Source of the DNA: Eunapius fragilis
Taxonomy: Eukaryota; Porifera; Demospongiae; Spongillida; Spongillidae
Assembly (NCBI GenBank): GCA_963681505.1
Contig: OY811980.1
Location: 1,137,042 to 1,201,041, forward strand
Direction of reading: 5' to 3'
DNA: 64,000 bases
Part shown: piece by piece, positions 1 through 13,171 of the stretch
Position numbering within the stretch: the stretch's first letter is position 1
Layout: every line of letters begins with the position of its first letter
Translations under genes and position numbers: made by a program
The notes under the pieces: generated by a model
Told to the model about the DNA's origin: nothing
The model's input: the letters and a program-made list of their open reading frames with translations, nothing else
Database searches by the model: none

Positions 1-1833
<1,833 letters not shown>

Positions 1834-1931
1834 GCCCGGCGGAAGGCTATAGAAACTGGTTGGGCTGATTAATATTCATGAGGTTAATTAATTTCATCGT
1901 TACTGATTATTAATATCTACGCATAAATCAA

Positions 1932-2190
1932 TTAATTTTCAATATGCATGTTCATTCCGTCTGCAAGATAATAATTAAAAATACGTTGCCTTTGCTCTGA
2001 GTTGACTATGAACTCTCTGGCTGCTTCTTCTAGATCCAAAGCATCTGTACTTGATTCGTGTTTGCGAAACGCATCAGTAGCTGCCTTCCAGTTATTGTAC
2101 CCTCTAGTCAGAAAGGCTTCATCGGCATTTTTTGAACTCATTTTGAAATCTCTGACAGCCTTAACGCAAGTATGACAGAATACCTTGTCA
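1932..2190 (-). pseudogene. zf-TTF exon of hAT element, downstream half
   Basis: The minus strand reads KVFCHTC, AVRDFKMSSKNADEAF, then TRGYNNWKAATDAFRKHESS and a stop near 1932. This is the second half of a TTF-type zinc finger with the GYNNWKAA..F.KHE signature that precedes hAT transposase domains. The first half lies at 7415-7580, on the far side of the AcademH-like insertion. Removing the insertion and one target duplication restores a continuous reading frame, which shows the exon was intact when it was hit. No catalytic region follows. Confidence 0.7.
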
Positions 2191-2199
2191 TCCGACTCG
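2191..2199. repeat. 9-bp target-site duplication, left
   Basis: TCCGACTCG lies immediately left of the TAGCCT terminus of the AcademH-like element and is repeated exactly at 7415-7423. The uninterrupted hAT sister copy has the site once (near 23489-23500), which confirms the duplication. Confidence 0.9.
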
Positions 2200-2353
2200 T
2201 AGCCTACTGTTGTAATTTGGTTTGTAATCCTTTCCGTAAAATAATTCGGTTCTCCGCGTAAGCGTTACCTCGTCTCAGACCGTCGTATGTTCGTCGCCCG
2301 TGGATTTGCGTATAGCGCTCCATTTCGAAATATAACAAAATCAATGCTAAGAA

Positions 2354-5300
2354 ATGGAGACAAGGAAAGAGTCAAAGTCTTGCAGGATTTGTGGCAGTGT
2401 TGTTCCCCCCACACACTGTGTAGCACTCTTTTCTATAAAATCTTTGAATTCAGGTCTTGCAGAAAGGCTCAGCAAGGTTGCTGATGTCCCAGTGGCTCCA
2501 GATGATGGTTTGACTAAGCTCATCTGCGGGATCTGCAATAGGAAACTTTTGTCAGCAGAGTCATTTATAAGAACAGCCAAGGCTAGTTATGAGAAGAATA
2601 AAGCCTCACCCTCTGGCTCTGGCACTGGTGATACCATGGGTTCACAAGGGCAGATCACACGAAAAAGAACCAAGGACACCAGTGGCCCTGAGGCATCTCC
2701 TCACACTAGCCAGTGTAGACCTGTGGCCAAGCGTCTGACTCCTGAGCGCACTGGAAGAAGACTTACTTATCTTGATTGCCATATCTGTAAGGGAAATAAA
2801 AAATATAATGTACCACACTTGATTTATTTATGCTTACACAGCGCAGACTGATAATTGCACTGAGCCACTGAGTGACAGTATCAATGATCAGGTACCAGGT
2901 ACTACAGATGGCCCAGGAGACCAAGAGCTACATGTGACTGGTGCCCCAAATGTATCTCAGAATTCTGCTGAAGGTAAGCTGTATACATAAATTCATCAAC
3001 CAAATTTACATGCATCACAGTTACAGAAGCAAGCTTAATAGTGTTGGAACCATGTGATAACACAACTGAAGGTGCTATGGCTGCTCCTACATCAGTTAAG
3101 GTGAATATTTTATAAACTATAATGTTCTCAATACTTATTGAGCACAATGTATACAGATTTCTGTGTACTCACCTCGAAATGGTGCTGATGTGATCGCAGC
3201 TGTGAGTCCTCAATATCTAAAGATTGTCAAGGCATTGGCTGGTGGCAACATGAAGTCTCTTTGCAGAGTTTTTTTTGCCAATCCTCATCTCAGACAGGAG
3301 GCTGTGTCCAAAGTATCCCGAATGGTGAATGATGAGTGCTCCTTGTTGTGCAAAAAGAACGCACAGCCAGTATCACTGTTCCGCCATATGTCCCTCGAGC
3401 AGTCTGAGAAATTCACATGGACTCAAGCTATTTCAGAAATTAGCAGCAAGGCGCCAACTCTATTCAGCATTATGAATAACTGTGTAGTGACATAACACTC
3501 AGCCAGCAGGAACAAGCACAAGAAAGGGGAAGCACAGTACCCAGGCTTGTGCACAGCAGTGGCCATACTTTTGAAGGAGCACAACAGAGTTATGTGTGGG
3601 GTGCAGTCCTATGTATCCAGTGTTCTCTTTTCAAGTAACATTCACAAGAAGGTGTGTGCAAGTGTATGCGTTTGTGTGTGGCATGGAAGGAAACTTAAAA
3701 ATAACAGCATACTTCTTTTTACAGACTTGGACACAGCTGAATCACATGAATGTTACTCTCTCCTACAGTGCCATTCTCAAGCGAGTAAATGAAATTAGCA
3801 AACAACACACTAAAGTGATGGATGAAAGGCTAAGAGAAGGGGCTTTTGTGAAGTTTGTAGGAGACAATGTGGATAAGCAGTGCAATGTACGCGACATCAG
3901 GAGTGACCATCACGGGGAACTTAGACACATGTTCAGCCTACTTGCAATAAAGGCCCGCATCTCACCTCCGGCTCCTCTGCCAGAGTTCTCACCACCTAGC
4001 CTCATGTCACATCATTTAGACTGCTTTCTGCCATCTCGAGAGGATATGAAGGTTATTCTGTGTGACATGGAGGTGCTTGTTGCTAGAATACTGTGCGATT
4101 ACGTGAAGGACCTGCGTCAGCTGAAGAAGTTTGTTGTCCCTCACATTCCACACACCTACAGTGACAAGATGGCAGACAAGTCTGATGTCCTTGTGTTGGA
4201 TGTGCTGCACAAGAATGAGACCAAGAGCAGTGACATGGTGCACATAATGAGAGAGATGGCCTCATACTTAGGAGCATCGTACAGCCATGTAGCTCTTACA
4301 GGGGGCGACCATGTCACTTGTGAACGAGAACAGGGTGCCAAGCGTCATGTGATGTGCTCCAACACACGAGAGGGTCGACTTGAGCAGCTGGAGCCATGTG
4401 TAGAGGACTGGCACTGTGTCATGAACTTCATGATGGTAAGTACATGTAGTACATTACATACACATGATAGTTCAGTGTGACTATTAGTATATTACATGTA
4501 CATGTACCTTTGATTTTCTGCAGTTGATTTGGCAAAAGCTTGTGAAGATCAGTCCAAGAGACCATGGGTCGCTAAACCAACTCTTTACAAGACTTGGACG
4601 GTTACCAAAAGCAAACAAGCCAAAGGATGACATGCATGCATGCCAGGATGCATTACTGACTGTGTTCAAGGGACACATAGTGGCAGCTGCATGTAGAGAG
4701 CTCAACATAGGAGGACCTGAAGGGGACATAAAGGATATAATCGTAAACATGTCTTTGTTGAATGACCTGACCATGAAGGTGGCTAGAAGGTTTACAGTGA
4801 TTCCAGAGGCTTTTCTCAATGAGAGTGTACCAGACACTGGTGATCGAGTACACAGCTATGCACAGGTCCTCTGCCACTTTGCAGCAATAGTCCATCTCTT
4901 CACCGACGCTTGCAAGGAAGGAGATGGAGAACATGTCATCAGGTGTTGGAAGTTGTGTATGCTTCACTTCCATGCAGAGAGGAAGACGAAATATGCACTT
5001 GAGGCTCTAAGACTACAATTCCAACTTGTTACTCTCCAGCCGAACCTTGTGCACCAGCTGACCTGGGGAAGGTTTGTGAATACACATGGTGGCAAAGGTC
5101 GAAACATTCCTTGTGATCTCCACAATGAACATGTAAACAAGCTGTACAAAGAAATAATAGGGAACATGGGAGCTAACTTTACCGAGTTTGCTAGTACTCG
5201 TGCTGCAAGAGAAGTGGCCTCCCTTGAGAGGCTTGCTCTTGGTTTTAAGACAGACAGGCATCCATCCAGAAGCAACTGCTCACAGCAGGAGGTCAGATGT

Positions 5301-5574
5301 GAAAGATGTACAGATTGTTGCTGAAGTTGTACTGCAGGCCAAAATACTGGAGGTGATTGATGAGAGATACCACTCAAAGTTCCCCAACTTCTCATCAAAT
5401 CCCCTAAATAGATTTGATATGGATAAAATGATCATCTGGATACAGAAGAAAGCAAAGCAGCACAGCAAAATCAGTGATACACAATCGAATAACTCTGCAG
5501 GTAGTGATGATGATGATGAGGATGAGGAAGATAGTGCAATAGTAGTGGATGAGATCAATGAGATGGACTACTAA
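2354..5574 (+). pseudogene. DUF6589-type putative transposase (multi-exon, two lesions)
   Basis: Putative transposase of the element. Exon 1 (from ATG 2354) encodes a Cys-rich zinc-finger-like domain: CRICG, a conserved His, then DDGLTKLICGIC. Short linker exons lie near 2847-2972 and 3008-3100. The DUF6589-like core starts at about 3155: YPGLCTAVAILLKEHN near 3540, KFVGDNVDKQ near 3855, GGDHVTCEREQGAKR near 4300, RLEQLEPCVEDWH near 4380, ELNIGGPEGDI near 4700. It ends in an acidic tail (GSDDDDEDEED) with stop at 5572-5574. The spaced D..D..E/H residues suggest a DDE/RNase H-fold nuclease, which is inference. Introns show GT/AG borders (3651-3724, 4435-4523). Two lesions are visible: an in-frame TAA at 3493-3495 within otherwise conserved sequence, and a duplicated ATCC at 5260-5267 that shifts the frame before the last ~100 codons. 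A 21-nt intron could in principle remove the TAA, but that is shorter than known animal introns. Confidence 0.8.
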
Positions 5575-5773
5575 TGGCCATATACATACCTACTATATAT
5601 GCACAACATACGCACTCACGTGTTTCAAACCCAACGCTGATGTGGGAGTAACAGTTGTGTATGAGGTGAATTGTGTATGTGCAGTGTAAGAAGGAAGTGC
5701 GGGTTTGCAGTGCAACAATAAAAGTTTAGGATGGGAAGTGTATGAGTGTCTGTGTAAGAGAGGATATGGATCT

Positions 5774-7236
5774 TCACTGAAGTTTGGATTGGCAATAATC
5801 ACAGCAAAGTGTACTGTCACGGGATCCCAATGTCATGGCCACAGCTGGATCAAAGTACTTCAGCAACATAAACCTGCGACAATGCTCAGTACTCTCTAGA
5901 TAGTCTCTGTCGTCCTTCAATTCCTTGTAACGATGGACACTCTGGTTTGCATACACAGGAGCTTCACATGGTTTCCAATAAATTTTGGACACAGACTGTT
6001 GGTGATCTCTGCCAGCTCTGCCACTCTCCTGGATGTAGTCCTCAAGAGAACGCGGAGCACCGTAGTGGATAATGTAGCCTAAGCTCTTGAAGTCAACCCC
6101 CATACCAAGTGCCATTGTTGCAAACACTACTCGTAAGACACTATCACTCTCTCTTAGACTGGACATAACCACCCTCTTGTTGTGTTCATCAGTACAAGAG
6201 TGGAACAAGGCAAATATAGGCGGTTGTCACTGATGTGTTCAGCATCTGAAGGATAGTAGCTAGCGTCTTGTAGAACATGGAGAAAGTGAGCATACAGAGA
6301 TGCACATATATCCTGAGATTGAACCCTCTGAGCTTTGACCTTATTTGCAGCTACATCCCTGATGATACATTCAAAGTCCTCCTCAATGGTTTTCTTTAGA
6401 GTCACCTCGTAGCAGATGTTTGGCTTGTTAGGAGACTCATACACAATGAAACAACCTCCCATGTCTAGCTTTTCAATGATGTACTCCCTCATTCTCACAG
6501 TTACTGTAGCAGTAGTTGCAAGCATTGGAACACCAGGTGGCATAAAAGCCCTTAGGTCTTTCAGTGCACCAAACGAAGGGCGAAAGTCTTTGCTCCTACA
6601 TGGTGGAAACATTGAGTTGTTTTTTATTTTTACTCAAGCTACTTACCACTTGAAGACACAGTGTGCTTCATCAACAGCTACTGCCACAATGCTAACTGAC
6701 AGAGGAGGACAGACAAGAAGTTGTCTCCACAAGGTGTCTGTACCAAGAATGGCCTCAGGAGCACTGTACAGGAGCTGAAAATAACCAAGAGACACTTGCC
6801 TCTCACTGGCAATTAGTTCCTTGTCCACATCTGCACAAATAAAAAGAAAACCTCATGACACATTGGCATCGAAATTTTATTTTTAAACATAGGAATACTT
6901 ACCCTTGTTTCCAGAGAGTATTGCAGCATTAACACCTCTCTTCTGTAGACCAGAAACTTGGTCGACCATCAGGGAAACTAGTGGAGAAATCACTAGGACT
7001 GAACTACGTTGATCTTGTGGAGCAGTGGTGCGCTTTAGTTTGAAGTCGAACATGAACGGTAACAGCTGGTAGCAAATTGACTTCCCGTACCCAGTAGGAA
7101 ACCAAGCGAACACATCCCGACAATTGTACAGATGGAAAAGTGCTTCCTCCTGCTTGGCCTTGAGTACTAGGCTTTCCTGGTGAACACACCGTAGAGAATA
7201 AGCTACCGCTTCACAGAACTCGGCTGAATACGCCAT
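5774..7236 (-). pseudogene. RecQ-family helicase of the AcademH-like element (one frameshift)
   Basis: Start ATG at 7234-7236, exons about 6903-7236, 6647-6830 and 6595 downward, with GT/AG introns. Helicase motifs appear in order: motif I FPTGYGKSICYQLLPF, Ia VLVISPLVSLMVDQV, II DEAHCVFKW, III MLATTATV, then YPSDAEHISDNR, ALFHSCTDEHNKR, V FATMALGMGVDF, VI QESGRAGRD, and a Cys-rich tail ending CCDYCQSKLQ as in the RecQ zinc-binding region. The order and spacing match RecQ helicases, including the animal transposon-borne forms. A 2-bp TA duplication near 6214-6218 breaks the frame between ISDNR and FALFHSC. The helicase may assist element replication or excision; that role is not shown here. 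Its 3' end is about 200 bp from the end of the transposase gene, facing it. Confidence 0.88.
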
Positions 7237-7414
7237 AACTCGATTTACACTAGGTATACGGAAAGTATTACAAACCAAATTACAACAGTGCACGAATCTC
7301 CAGATTCTGGAGAATGGCTAGCGCATGCGCACCAAGACCTTGACAATGGATACCAGGCCCTATTTTTTGTCCCCGCTAACTTTAATATAAAAATAGGGCC
7401 TGGGGACGAGGCTA

Positions 7415-7423
7415 TCCGACTCG
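7415..7423. repeat. 9-bp target-site duplication, right
   Basis: Second exact copy of TCCGACTCG, directly after the AGGCTA terminus. Reading the hAT exon across one copy of this duplication restores the zf-TTF frame. Confidence 0.9.
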
Positions 7424-7580
7424 CTGTAATGTAACCATTTCCACTTCGAAAACCAGATCGGCTGGAAGCTACGGTGCTGTTTTCCTATCTCCTTTCGCGG
7501 GAATTTAAAACCTGAGGGTTGATGGGGGGTGTCTGATACTACGAATAATTTTGCTTCGAATGTAGCCATTGAATACATAT
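7424..7580 (-). pseudogene. zf-TTF exon of hAT element, upstream half
   Basis: The minus strand reads HQPSGFKFPRKEIGKQHRSF, then QPIWFSKWKWLHYSES up to the insertion point. The SFQP.WF.KW.WLHY string is the first half of a TTF-type zinc finger. It joins in frame to the 1932-2190 segment if the nested transposon is removed. Confidence 0.7.
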
Positions 7581-7932
7581 ACCAACGAACGATAATTTTA
7601 AAAACTATTACGCAATATAACCTTAATATTAATAGTTATAAATGGCGTCGACAGCCAAATCTGACAGGGCTATAGCCCACCCAGCCCACCCGGCTCCGCC
7701 GGCCCTGACACACACCACACCACATTCTTTTTTAATTTTATTTGAACATGTAAGTGGTCCCAAGGACATTTATCGCATCAGACACGTATGACTTTTTCAT
7801 GCAACATGCATGGGACACAGACCCAGTTGAGTCAATTTTTGAATTTTTATGGTGCACACTTGTGTAAGCTTGATTAAGAATTCGGTTCAATCATGCGACA
7901 AGTAATTTAAAAAATAATCTATGAAATCAAAG

Positions 7933-9061
7933 CATGGGCGTCCCCTGGGGGGGGGAGGGGGGGGGGGGGGGGGAGTGTAAAAAAAGTTTACATACATGCG
8001 CCCACTGGTTGAATCTGGCGAAAGCGCGGACAACCTCATTGATTGAATCGGCCGAAAGCTGACATCAGCACCCCCCCCCCGTTTGGGGGTTAAACCCCCC
8101 CCCCCCCCCCCCCCCCCTCCCAGCCCTTCGATAATAATTTCATAGCAGGAAATTAGGCAATCTGCATTGATTTATAACCCCCCCCACCTCTTTAACTGCC
8201 TCGCCCCGTTATACGTCCGCGCCTGCTGACTGCTTGTCTAAAGCAAGATCTAGTCCGCTGGAAACTCTTTCGGAAGAATGAAGGCAGACATGAAGACAAA
8301 CCAGAGGATTTGAGATATGCATTGCCATATGCAGATGAAGACATTTTCCAACATTCGTCAACTAATTTTAATTGGATGTACGACACCGATCGGAACTTGT
8401 CAGGCAGAAAGGTTGTTTTCAGTTTTGAGACGAATAAAAACACACTTACGTTCAACAATGACCGAAGAAAGGTTGACAGGTCTAACCATGATGTCTATCC
8501 ACCATGCCGAGTGTTTGTCGTTACAAACGGAAACTGTTGTACGACGATTTGTGCAAGAAAAACCTAGGTGTTTGTTTTGTAAATCTATTTTGTTTGATGA
8601 GTCAGACGATTAGACGATTTATTTTTAGAAATCTGTAAAAATAAAATGTTCTTTCCATGTGTGTAATGATATAAAGCGGTACAGATTGAAAATTTTATCG
8701 GGCCGAAAACCTATACTATGTGTTTTTAAAAAGCGACGGGATCTTTAGTTTAAAAAGCACTACATTTATAAAGCGGCTGGGGCTATGGCCCAGACCCCTT
8801 TGGGGAGGGGCTACCCCACCCTGCACCCTCCTCCTATTAAACCCCCGCCCCCCCCCCCCCCCCCCCCCGCCCCCCACTGGTTGAATCGGCCGAAAGCGGA
8901 CAGCACCCACCCCCACCCCCCCACCCCACCCCTCACTGGTTGAATCAGCCCAAAGCGGACAACGTATTCGCGGCTGTCAAATGGCGCCCCCTTGCCCTAT
9001 CCTGGTAATCCTGCCCCCCCCCCCCCCCGGCCCCCCTTCCAGAAAAGCTGGGGGCGCCCAT
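7933..9061 (+). mobile_element. hAT-like element with C-terminal transposase relic
   Basis: The insert starts ATGGGCGTCCCC and ends with the inverted GGGGCGCCCAT. It is absent from array copies 3 and 4, where the flanks (ATCAAAG and TTCGTGGTATGCG) are joined directly. It contains several long C or G homopolymers and the hAT C-terminal relic described at 8220-8613. The same insert with a damaged right end is in copy 2 (24479 to about 25548). The exact target duplication could not be fixed because of edge decay. Confidence 0.65.
8220..8613 (+). pseudogene. hAT transposase C-terminal (dimerisation) relic
   Basis: One frame reads VRWKLFRKNEGRHEDKPEDL, then RYALPYADEDIF. After a one-base frame change near 8345 it reads TFSNIRQLILIGCTTPIGTC, then QAERLFSVLRRIKTHLRSTM and TEERLTGLTMMSIHH. 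The ERxFS...RI.T.LR..M...RL..L pattern is the hAT family C-terminal dimerisation region. No upstream catalytic domain is present, so this is a fragment. A nearly identical relic is at 24803-25196 in array copy 2. Confidence 0.75.
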
Positions 9062-9192
9062 CAGTGCAAGGATTCGTGGTATGCGTGCGAACGAGGGTAC
9101 AAACAGTCATATATAGATCATAGAAAATAATCATTATCTGTCAGGCTGCATGATCTGTCGCCAAAAACATTTGCTAGTTATTTAAAGTAAAA

Positions 9193-9961
9193 TCTGAACC
9201 TGCGTCAGCAGGTTCAATATAGGATTGATTGAGGAATGATGAATGTCATTAAAAAAATTTAATCGCGTCGGGAGGGACAACGGAGAAACGGATCACTTAT
9301 CTCGTTGCAGCAATCGAACGACAACACCAAGATCTACGTTTTCATGCTAGCTTCATGTCTTTAAACTATGCGCTTCCAGACAAACAAAGAACCTGCTTCT
9401 CGTGCCCATTCCCAAAAAAATTGTTCGTCGTCGTCGTCTTCCTTAGGAAGGTATAACTCGAGCTACGAACGGTTTTAAAGAACGAGAATAGTACCAATCT
9501 CTTCAGAATTTACCGGCACGTTATCCTAGCATGTCATTTGGACACATATCACATCTAGAAAGAAACTACAGCGAGAAATACCCTATTTTGTTGCAAGTTC
9601 TATGGCCATCTAGCAAGTTCTAGCAAGTTCTTAATAAAAAAATAAAATTAAAAAAAACTTATGAAACAAGTAAATAAAAACATTCTCTAACGAGAAAGTT
9701 GGTGGGCATATAGGATTGACAATGTTGGTGTAAAAAGCACGGAAACAAGTGTGACAGAAATGTTACTGGAAAATTGAAATAGGCCTATATTTAGCCCAGT
9801 CACATTTAGGCAGCGCACGCCTGAGAAAATGGGCTAAATATAGGCCTATTTCAATTTTCCAGTAACATTTCTGTCACACTTGTTTCCGTGCTTTTTACAC
9901 CAACATTGTCAATCCTATATGCCCACCAACTTTCTCGTTAGAGAATGTTTTTATTTACTTG
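9193..9961 (+). mobile_element. Helitron-like element, copy A (non-autonomous, 769 bp)
   Basis: Begins TCTGAACCTGC, where GAACCTGC pairs with GCAGGTTC across a 4-nt loop. Ends ...TTTACTTG. Flanked by A on the left and T on the right. Array copies 2 (25670-25680) and 3 (36695-36705) carry the empty site AAAATAATAAT, so the insertion borders are exact and no target duplication was made. The 5' TC end and A^T insertion are Helitron hallmarks; the 3' CTTG differs from the usual CTRR. The last 297 bp form a palindrome (9666-9962). No coding sequence seen. Confidence 0.75.
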
Positions 9962-9962
9962 T
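9666..9962. repeat. Giant 3'-terminal palindrome of Helitron-like copy A
   Basis: The arms at 9666-9798 and 9830-9962 are 133 bases each and are perfect inverted complements by eye, separated by a 31-nt loop. The right arm ends at the element's 3' terminus plus the flanking T. Confidence 0.95.
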
Positions 9963-10243
9963 AATAATAATAATTTGTTTTGACCATTTCCGAAAATCCA
10001 TGCGAGCGGTAAACCAGAAACTAAACATTTTATTGGAGTGGCCAAACATTTGTCCCGCGGCCACAGGACCTGCGCGGTACCTGTTCCGCCGCCCCTGTAA
10101 ATATTTGATGTGTCAATCGCTTCAGAATATATATCCGCATGATTAGATAAATTATATATAAACCATGCATAAATTAAAGGCAGCATATTGAAAACTTCGC
10201 ATGGAGTGTTATGGAATGTGCAGATGTATCCTTCCTGGCTGGT

Positions 10244-11228
10244 TTAAATCGTTTCCATAGGATTGCAAGGTATAGCGGGGTAAAGTTCACGTATAACGGA
10301 CTGTGTTGCGTTGGTAACAGATAGTGTCTCGTTGCGGGTGCAGAGTACGTAATTGCAAATCCATTCTTGCTTACTAAGTCCGTCCTCACCAGGTCCGTCC
10401 TCAATATATATAAGTCCGTTCTTTTCGCTCGGGAACAACAACGTGTGTAATGTTTCGTTAAGCTTCTGGTAGATTTTTACAGCAGCCCTCAGGGCATCGA
10501 TCTCTTCCCTGGAGCAGCCATTTGCAGCAGTGCAGTTAAGCTGTCCTCCAACCTATAAATATGAATTTTTAAATACATTAATATATAGTTCTGAACTAAA
10601 TGTCTCTTGTTACTACTTTTAGAACTCTCAAGTACAAGAAATATGCATACGCTAGCTTGCAGAAACCTTGTGATACATGCCGGGCATCCCTATTCGCATT
10701 GTAGCAGACCCAAAAATAGAAAATTGAAAACGTGAGAGGACAAACAGTCCATTACGCAAACTTCATCGGAAAACTGTTAAAAATGTACCTGCATACATGC
10801 ATAAGCTTACCCATGAAAGTATCTGCTTCGATAGAGGATCGAGAAATGGCTTAAGAATGGAGTTCTGTGGCGTTGTTTCAGTGAAATTATCATGAAGTTG
10901 TATAAGAGTATCCAGAGAAGCCAATCTAGCGGGCAGAATCTTCTTTTCCTTATGAAGTACAAAATTGGATGAATTTAATTATATGCATGCCGGTAATGTA
11001 TACTGACATAAAAGTACATTACCAACATACCATGACTTCAATGGCAACAAAGACTCCAGTAAGGATTGTAGAAACCTCTGCTCCACTGTCCCCAGAGCAT
11101 GCAGGCGCCATCCTTTTTTGAACGGGTGCGGCCGATGCCGGCATAATGCACATGCCCGCGATGACTGCTGTTACACAAAAGAACGTAAGTCTTGTATTTG
11201 GACGGATCACCATTTTTCCTCTGTGCAT
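10244..11228 (-). CDS. Secreted helix-rich six-cysteine protein, array copy 1 (3 exons, 214 aa)
   Basis: Unrecognised gene. Exons on the minus strand are 11228-11031, 10948-10811 and 10552-10244 (198, 138, 309 nt), all joined in phase 0 by GT/AG introns (ATG|GTATGT, TTCATAAG|GAA, TGG|GTAAGC, TTTATAG|GTT). The N-terminus LTFFCVTAVIAGMCIMPASA looks like a signal peptide with likely cleavage after ASA. The mature part has six cysteines (PAC, LNC, NGC, WIC, VLC, IPC), five N-glycosylation sequons (NFT, NCT, NET, NET, NAT) and several probable amphipathic helices, for example SREEIDALRAAVKIYQKLNE. There is no membrane anchor. Size, secretion and helix content resemble four-helix cytokine-like ligands, but that is inference with no sequence match claimed. 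MHRGK or the internal MVIRP could be the start. It is the only intact coding unit in the repeat. Confidence 0.7.
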
Positions 11229-11370
11229 GATCACGTGAATACCCTTTACAGTCGGTTCGCTTAGGTATAGTAGCAGAAACTGAACAGCAGTGCTTATATA
11301 TACCAGAATGCAATTAATGATGACAAAATTAGTCTGTTGACACATGCAAAATTCTACCGGCAGGATGTAA

Positions 11371-11525
11371 CACATGCAAGGGGGAAAAAATGCGTGGAAT
11401 CATTTTGGAATCATTGCGTGATATTACAGAGATTCTATGTAAGATCACGCAATGATTTTTCAGAAGATTTAAAATCCTCTGTAAAATTGGAACTTGATTC
11501 CACACGTTTTTTCTTTGTGGTAAAA
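11371..11525. mobile_element. Small fold-back (MITE-like) insert
   Basis: An inverted repeat pairs AAAAAATGCGTGGAATCA with TGATTCCACACGTTTTTTC (one or two mismatches), with an inner pair ATCATTGCGTGATA / GATCACGCAATGAT. Present in array copies 1 and 2 (27085-27240) but absent from copy 3, where GGATGTAATTGGAGGAATTT is continuous near 38110. Confidence 0.6.
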
Positions 11526-12578
11526 GGAATTTAATTGCATACAAGCATGCATCTTTTAGCACGCCCGTATATACAAAACTGATTATTAATCGCACTCATG
11601 GATTATAATCGTGCACGGAGCATCCTAGCGGACGCGTATAAGTTCCATTCTTATATATTTTTATATAGTTGTTTTTCGGGTTACTTCAGCTGTTGCTATC
11701 TGATTCATTTATTTGATGCCTACTCAGTAATGTCCTACTTTGATGTCTTACTGAAGTTTGGTTTTATAACGCATACATATTACAATCACGAGTTCCATCA
11801 GTATCCAGAATGGTCCTGACATCTTACCTTAAAATTCTTAATTTGTAAACAGATTGACCATGTACTAAAAATTGTTCTGATTATAATGAAGTGACATTAC
11901 GCATCCCAAAATTTAATCTCTGCGCGCATAAAAAATAAGGTTCGCTCAACTGAGTTGGACCACTCCATGTATCACACCCACTTGATATAGACACAATATA
12001 AAATAGTTGTTCCGACATGTGCTATTCTAATTATGAGGGTTGACAGTAACTGAAGTAATTAATTAAGTTTAAACTCAACTCACTGATCTAACTGACAGGT
12101 ATAAAACAAAGACCATGTGGATGCCATAAAAAATAATAAAATATATGCAAATATATATTTCTGCTTTGCACCACCAATATCTGTTGAGGATCAAGAATTT
12201 TATACTATTGGATTACAATAATGTTTAAAAAGTGATTTGTGCACATGTCAACGGAAAAGTCCAAGTCGAACCGACATACAACTATTCATGATTTTATTAT
12301 TCATGTTCACAATACGTCTTGATTTAGGTGAGCACGTTTCAGAAGTTGCAACTGTCTTAGCATGGGTGAGTTTCTAAATTTCTGTACACGCAAATGAAGT
12401 TTTGTACATTATTTTCTTGAAAATTAAAAATCAACTCAATTTCAAACTTAGATATAGGCTGACCTTTCAATGACATTAAACTAAATTTACGTCCTTCGAT
12501 TTCTGCATATGCTCTTTTGGGGAGGAAGAAGCATTATTAAGGTAGTAGAGAATATTAGATAGTGCTTTTTAAAAAGAC

Positions 12579-12765
12579 GCACATCAGCACTTTCACACAT
12601 TCGCATATCACCACGAAATAATTACATTTGTAGAAACTGTTAGCTTTCTTTGCGATCCCATCTAGTGATTTCACCCTTTACACGCAATCAAATCAGTATA
12701 TGACTTCGTTACAGTTCTATACAACCTTTTTGCTGATATGCGAAGGTGTGAAAGTGTTGATGTGC
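12579..12765. repeat. Inverted repeat conserved in three array copies
   Basis: Arms of about 32 nt (12579-12610 and 12734-12765; GCACATCAGCACTTTCACAC and its inverse) with a few mismatches, 123-nt spacer. The same structure lies at about 28315-28501 and 39196-39403. It is located upstream (about 1.4 kb) of the secreted-protein gene. It may be an old MITE. Confidence 0.6.
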
Positions 12766-13171
12766 GAGCCGCTACTGTAGATTATAACTTCCCACCGCGA
12801 TGGAGTTATTAATAGCCTTTGAGGTACTCGAACAATCGAAGTGTTTCCGCATTCCACAGGTATGTGCGCGAGGCAACTGAGCGCGAAAACACCGGACCAG
12901 CGCGAGGTGTTATAGACCTGCTTTCTATATGCGAGGTAATTTCCACAAGACGGGCGCGGTTTGGAAACTGATCTTGTGTTGATTCGGATGTCCATGCATG
13001 CATCTGTTTACGCGTTCATCGTGGTTGATATAACAAACAATTTCAAGTAGTTATTCCAACCATGCACTGCAAATAAATTGTTCCAACCGTGCATTTCAAC
13101 CATGCATGCCTGTCAGTCTGTCTACCTTACCAAATCCTCCTGCAAATAGGCCTATCTATAGCGATTCTAGT

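Larger units (their letters stand above)
2200..7414 (+). mobile_element. AcademH-like DNA transposon (DUF6589-type protein + RecQ helicase)
   Basis: A 5215-bp element with short inverted termini TAGCCT...AGGCTA and an exact 9-bp target duplication. It carries two convergent multi-exon genes: a DUF6589-type putative transposase on the plus strand and a RecQ-family helicase on the minus strand. A transposase paired with a RecQ-like superfamily II helicase and 9-10 bp duplications is, from memory, the signature of the AcademH lineage of Academ transposons. The right terminus (tail CCTCGTCCCCAGG, revcomp) recurs at 51361, 13172, 28903 and 39763. Both genes carry lesions, so this copy is probably inactive but recent. 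Confidence 0.85.

Noticed and set aside
11598-11819. 73-codon plus-strand frame near the secreted-protein gene
   Set aside because: AT-rich composition, interrupted in copy 3 and with indels in copy 2. No domain.
12717-13003. Minus-strand open frames of 64-92 codons repeated in copies 2 and 3
   Set aside because: Overlapping frames are both open, copy 3 is frameshifted, and part of the frame is the inverted repeat. No protein-like conservation.
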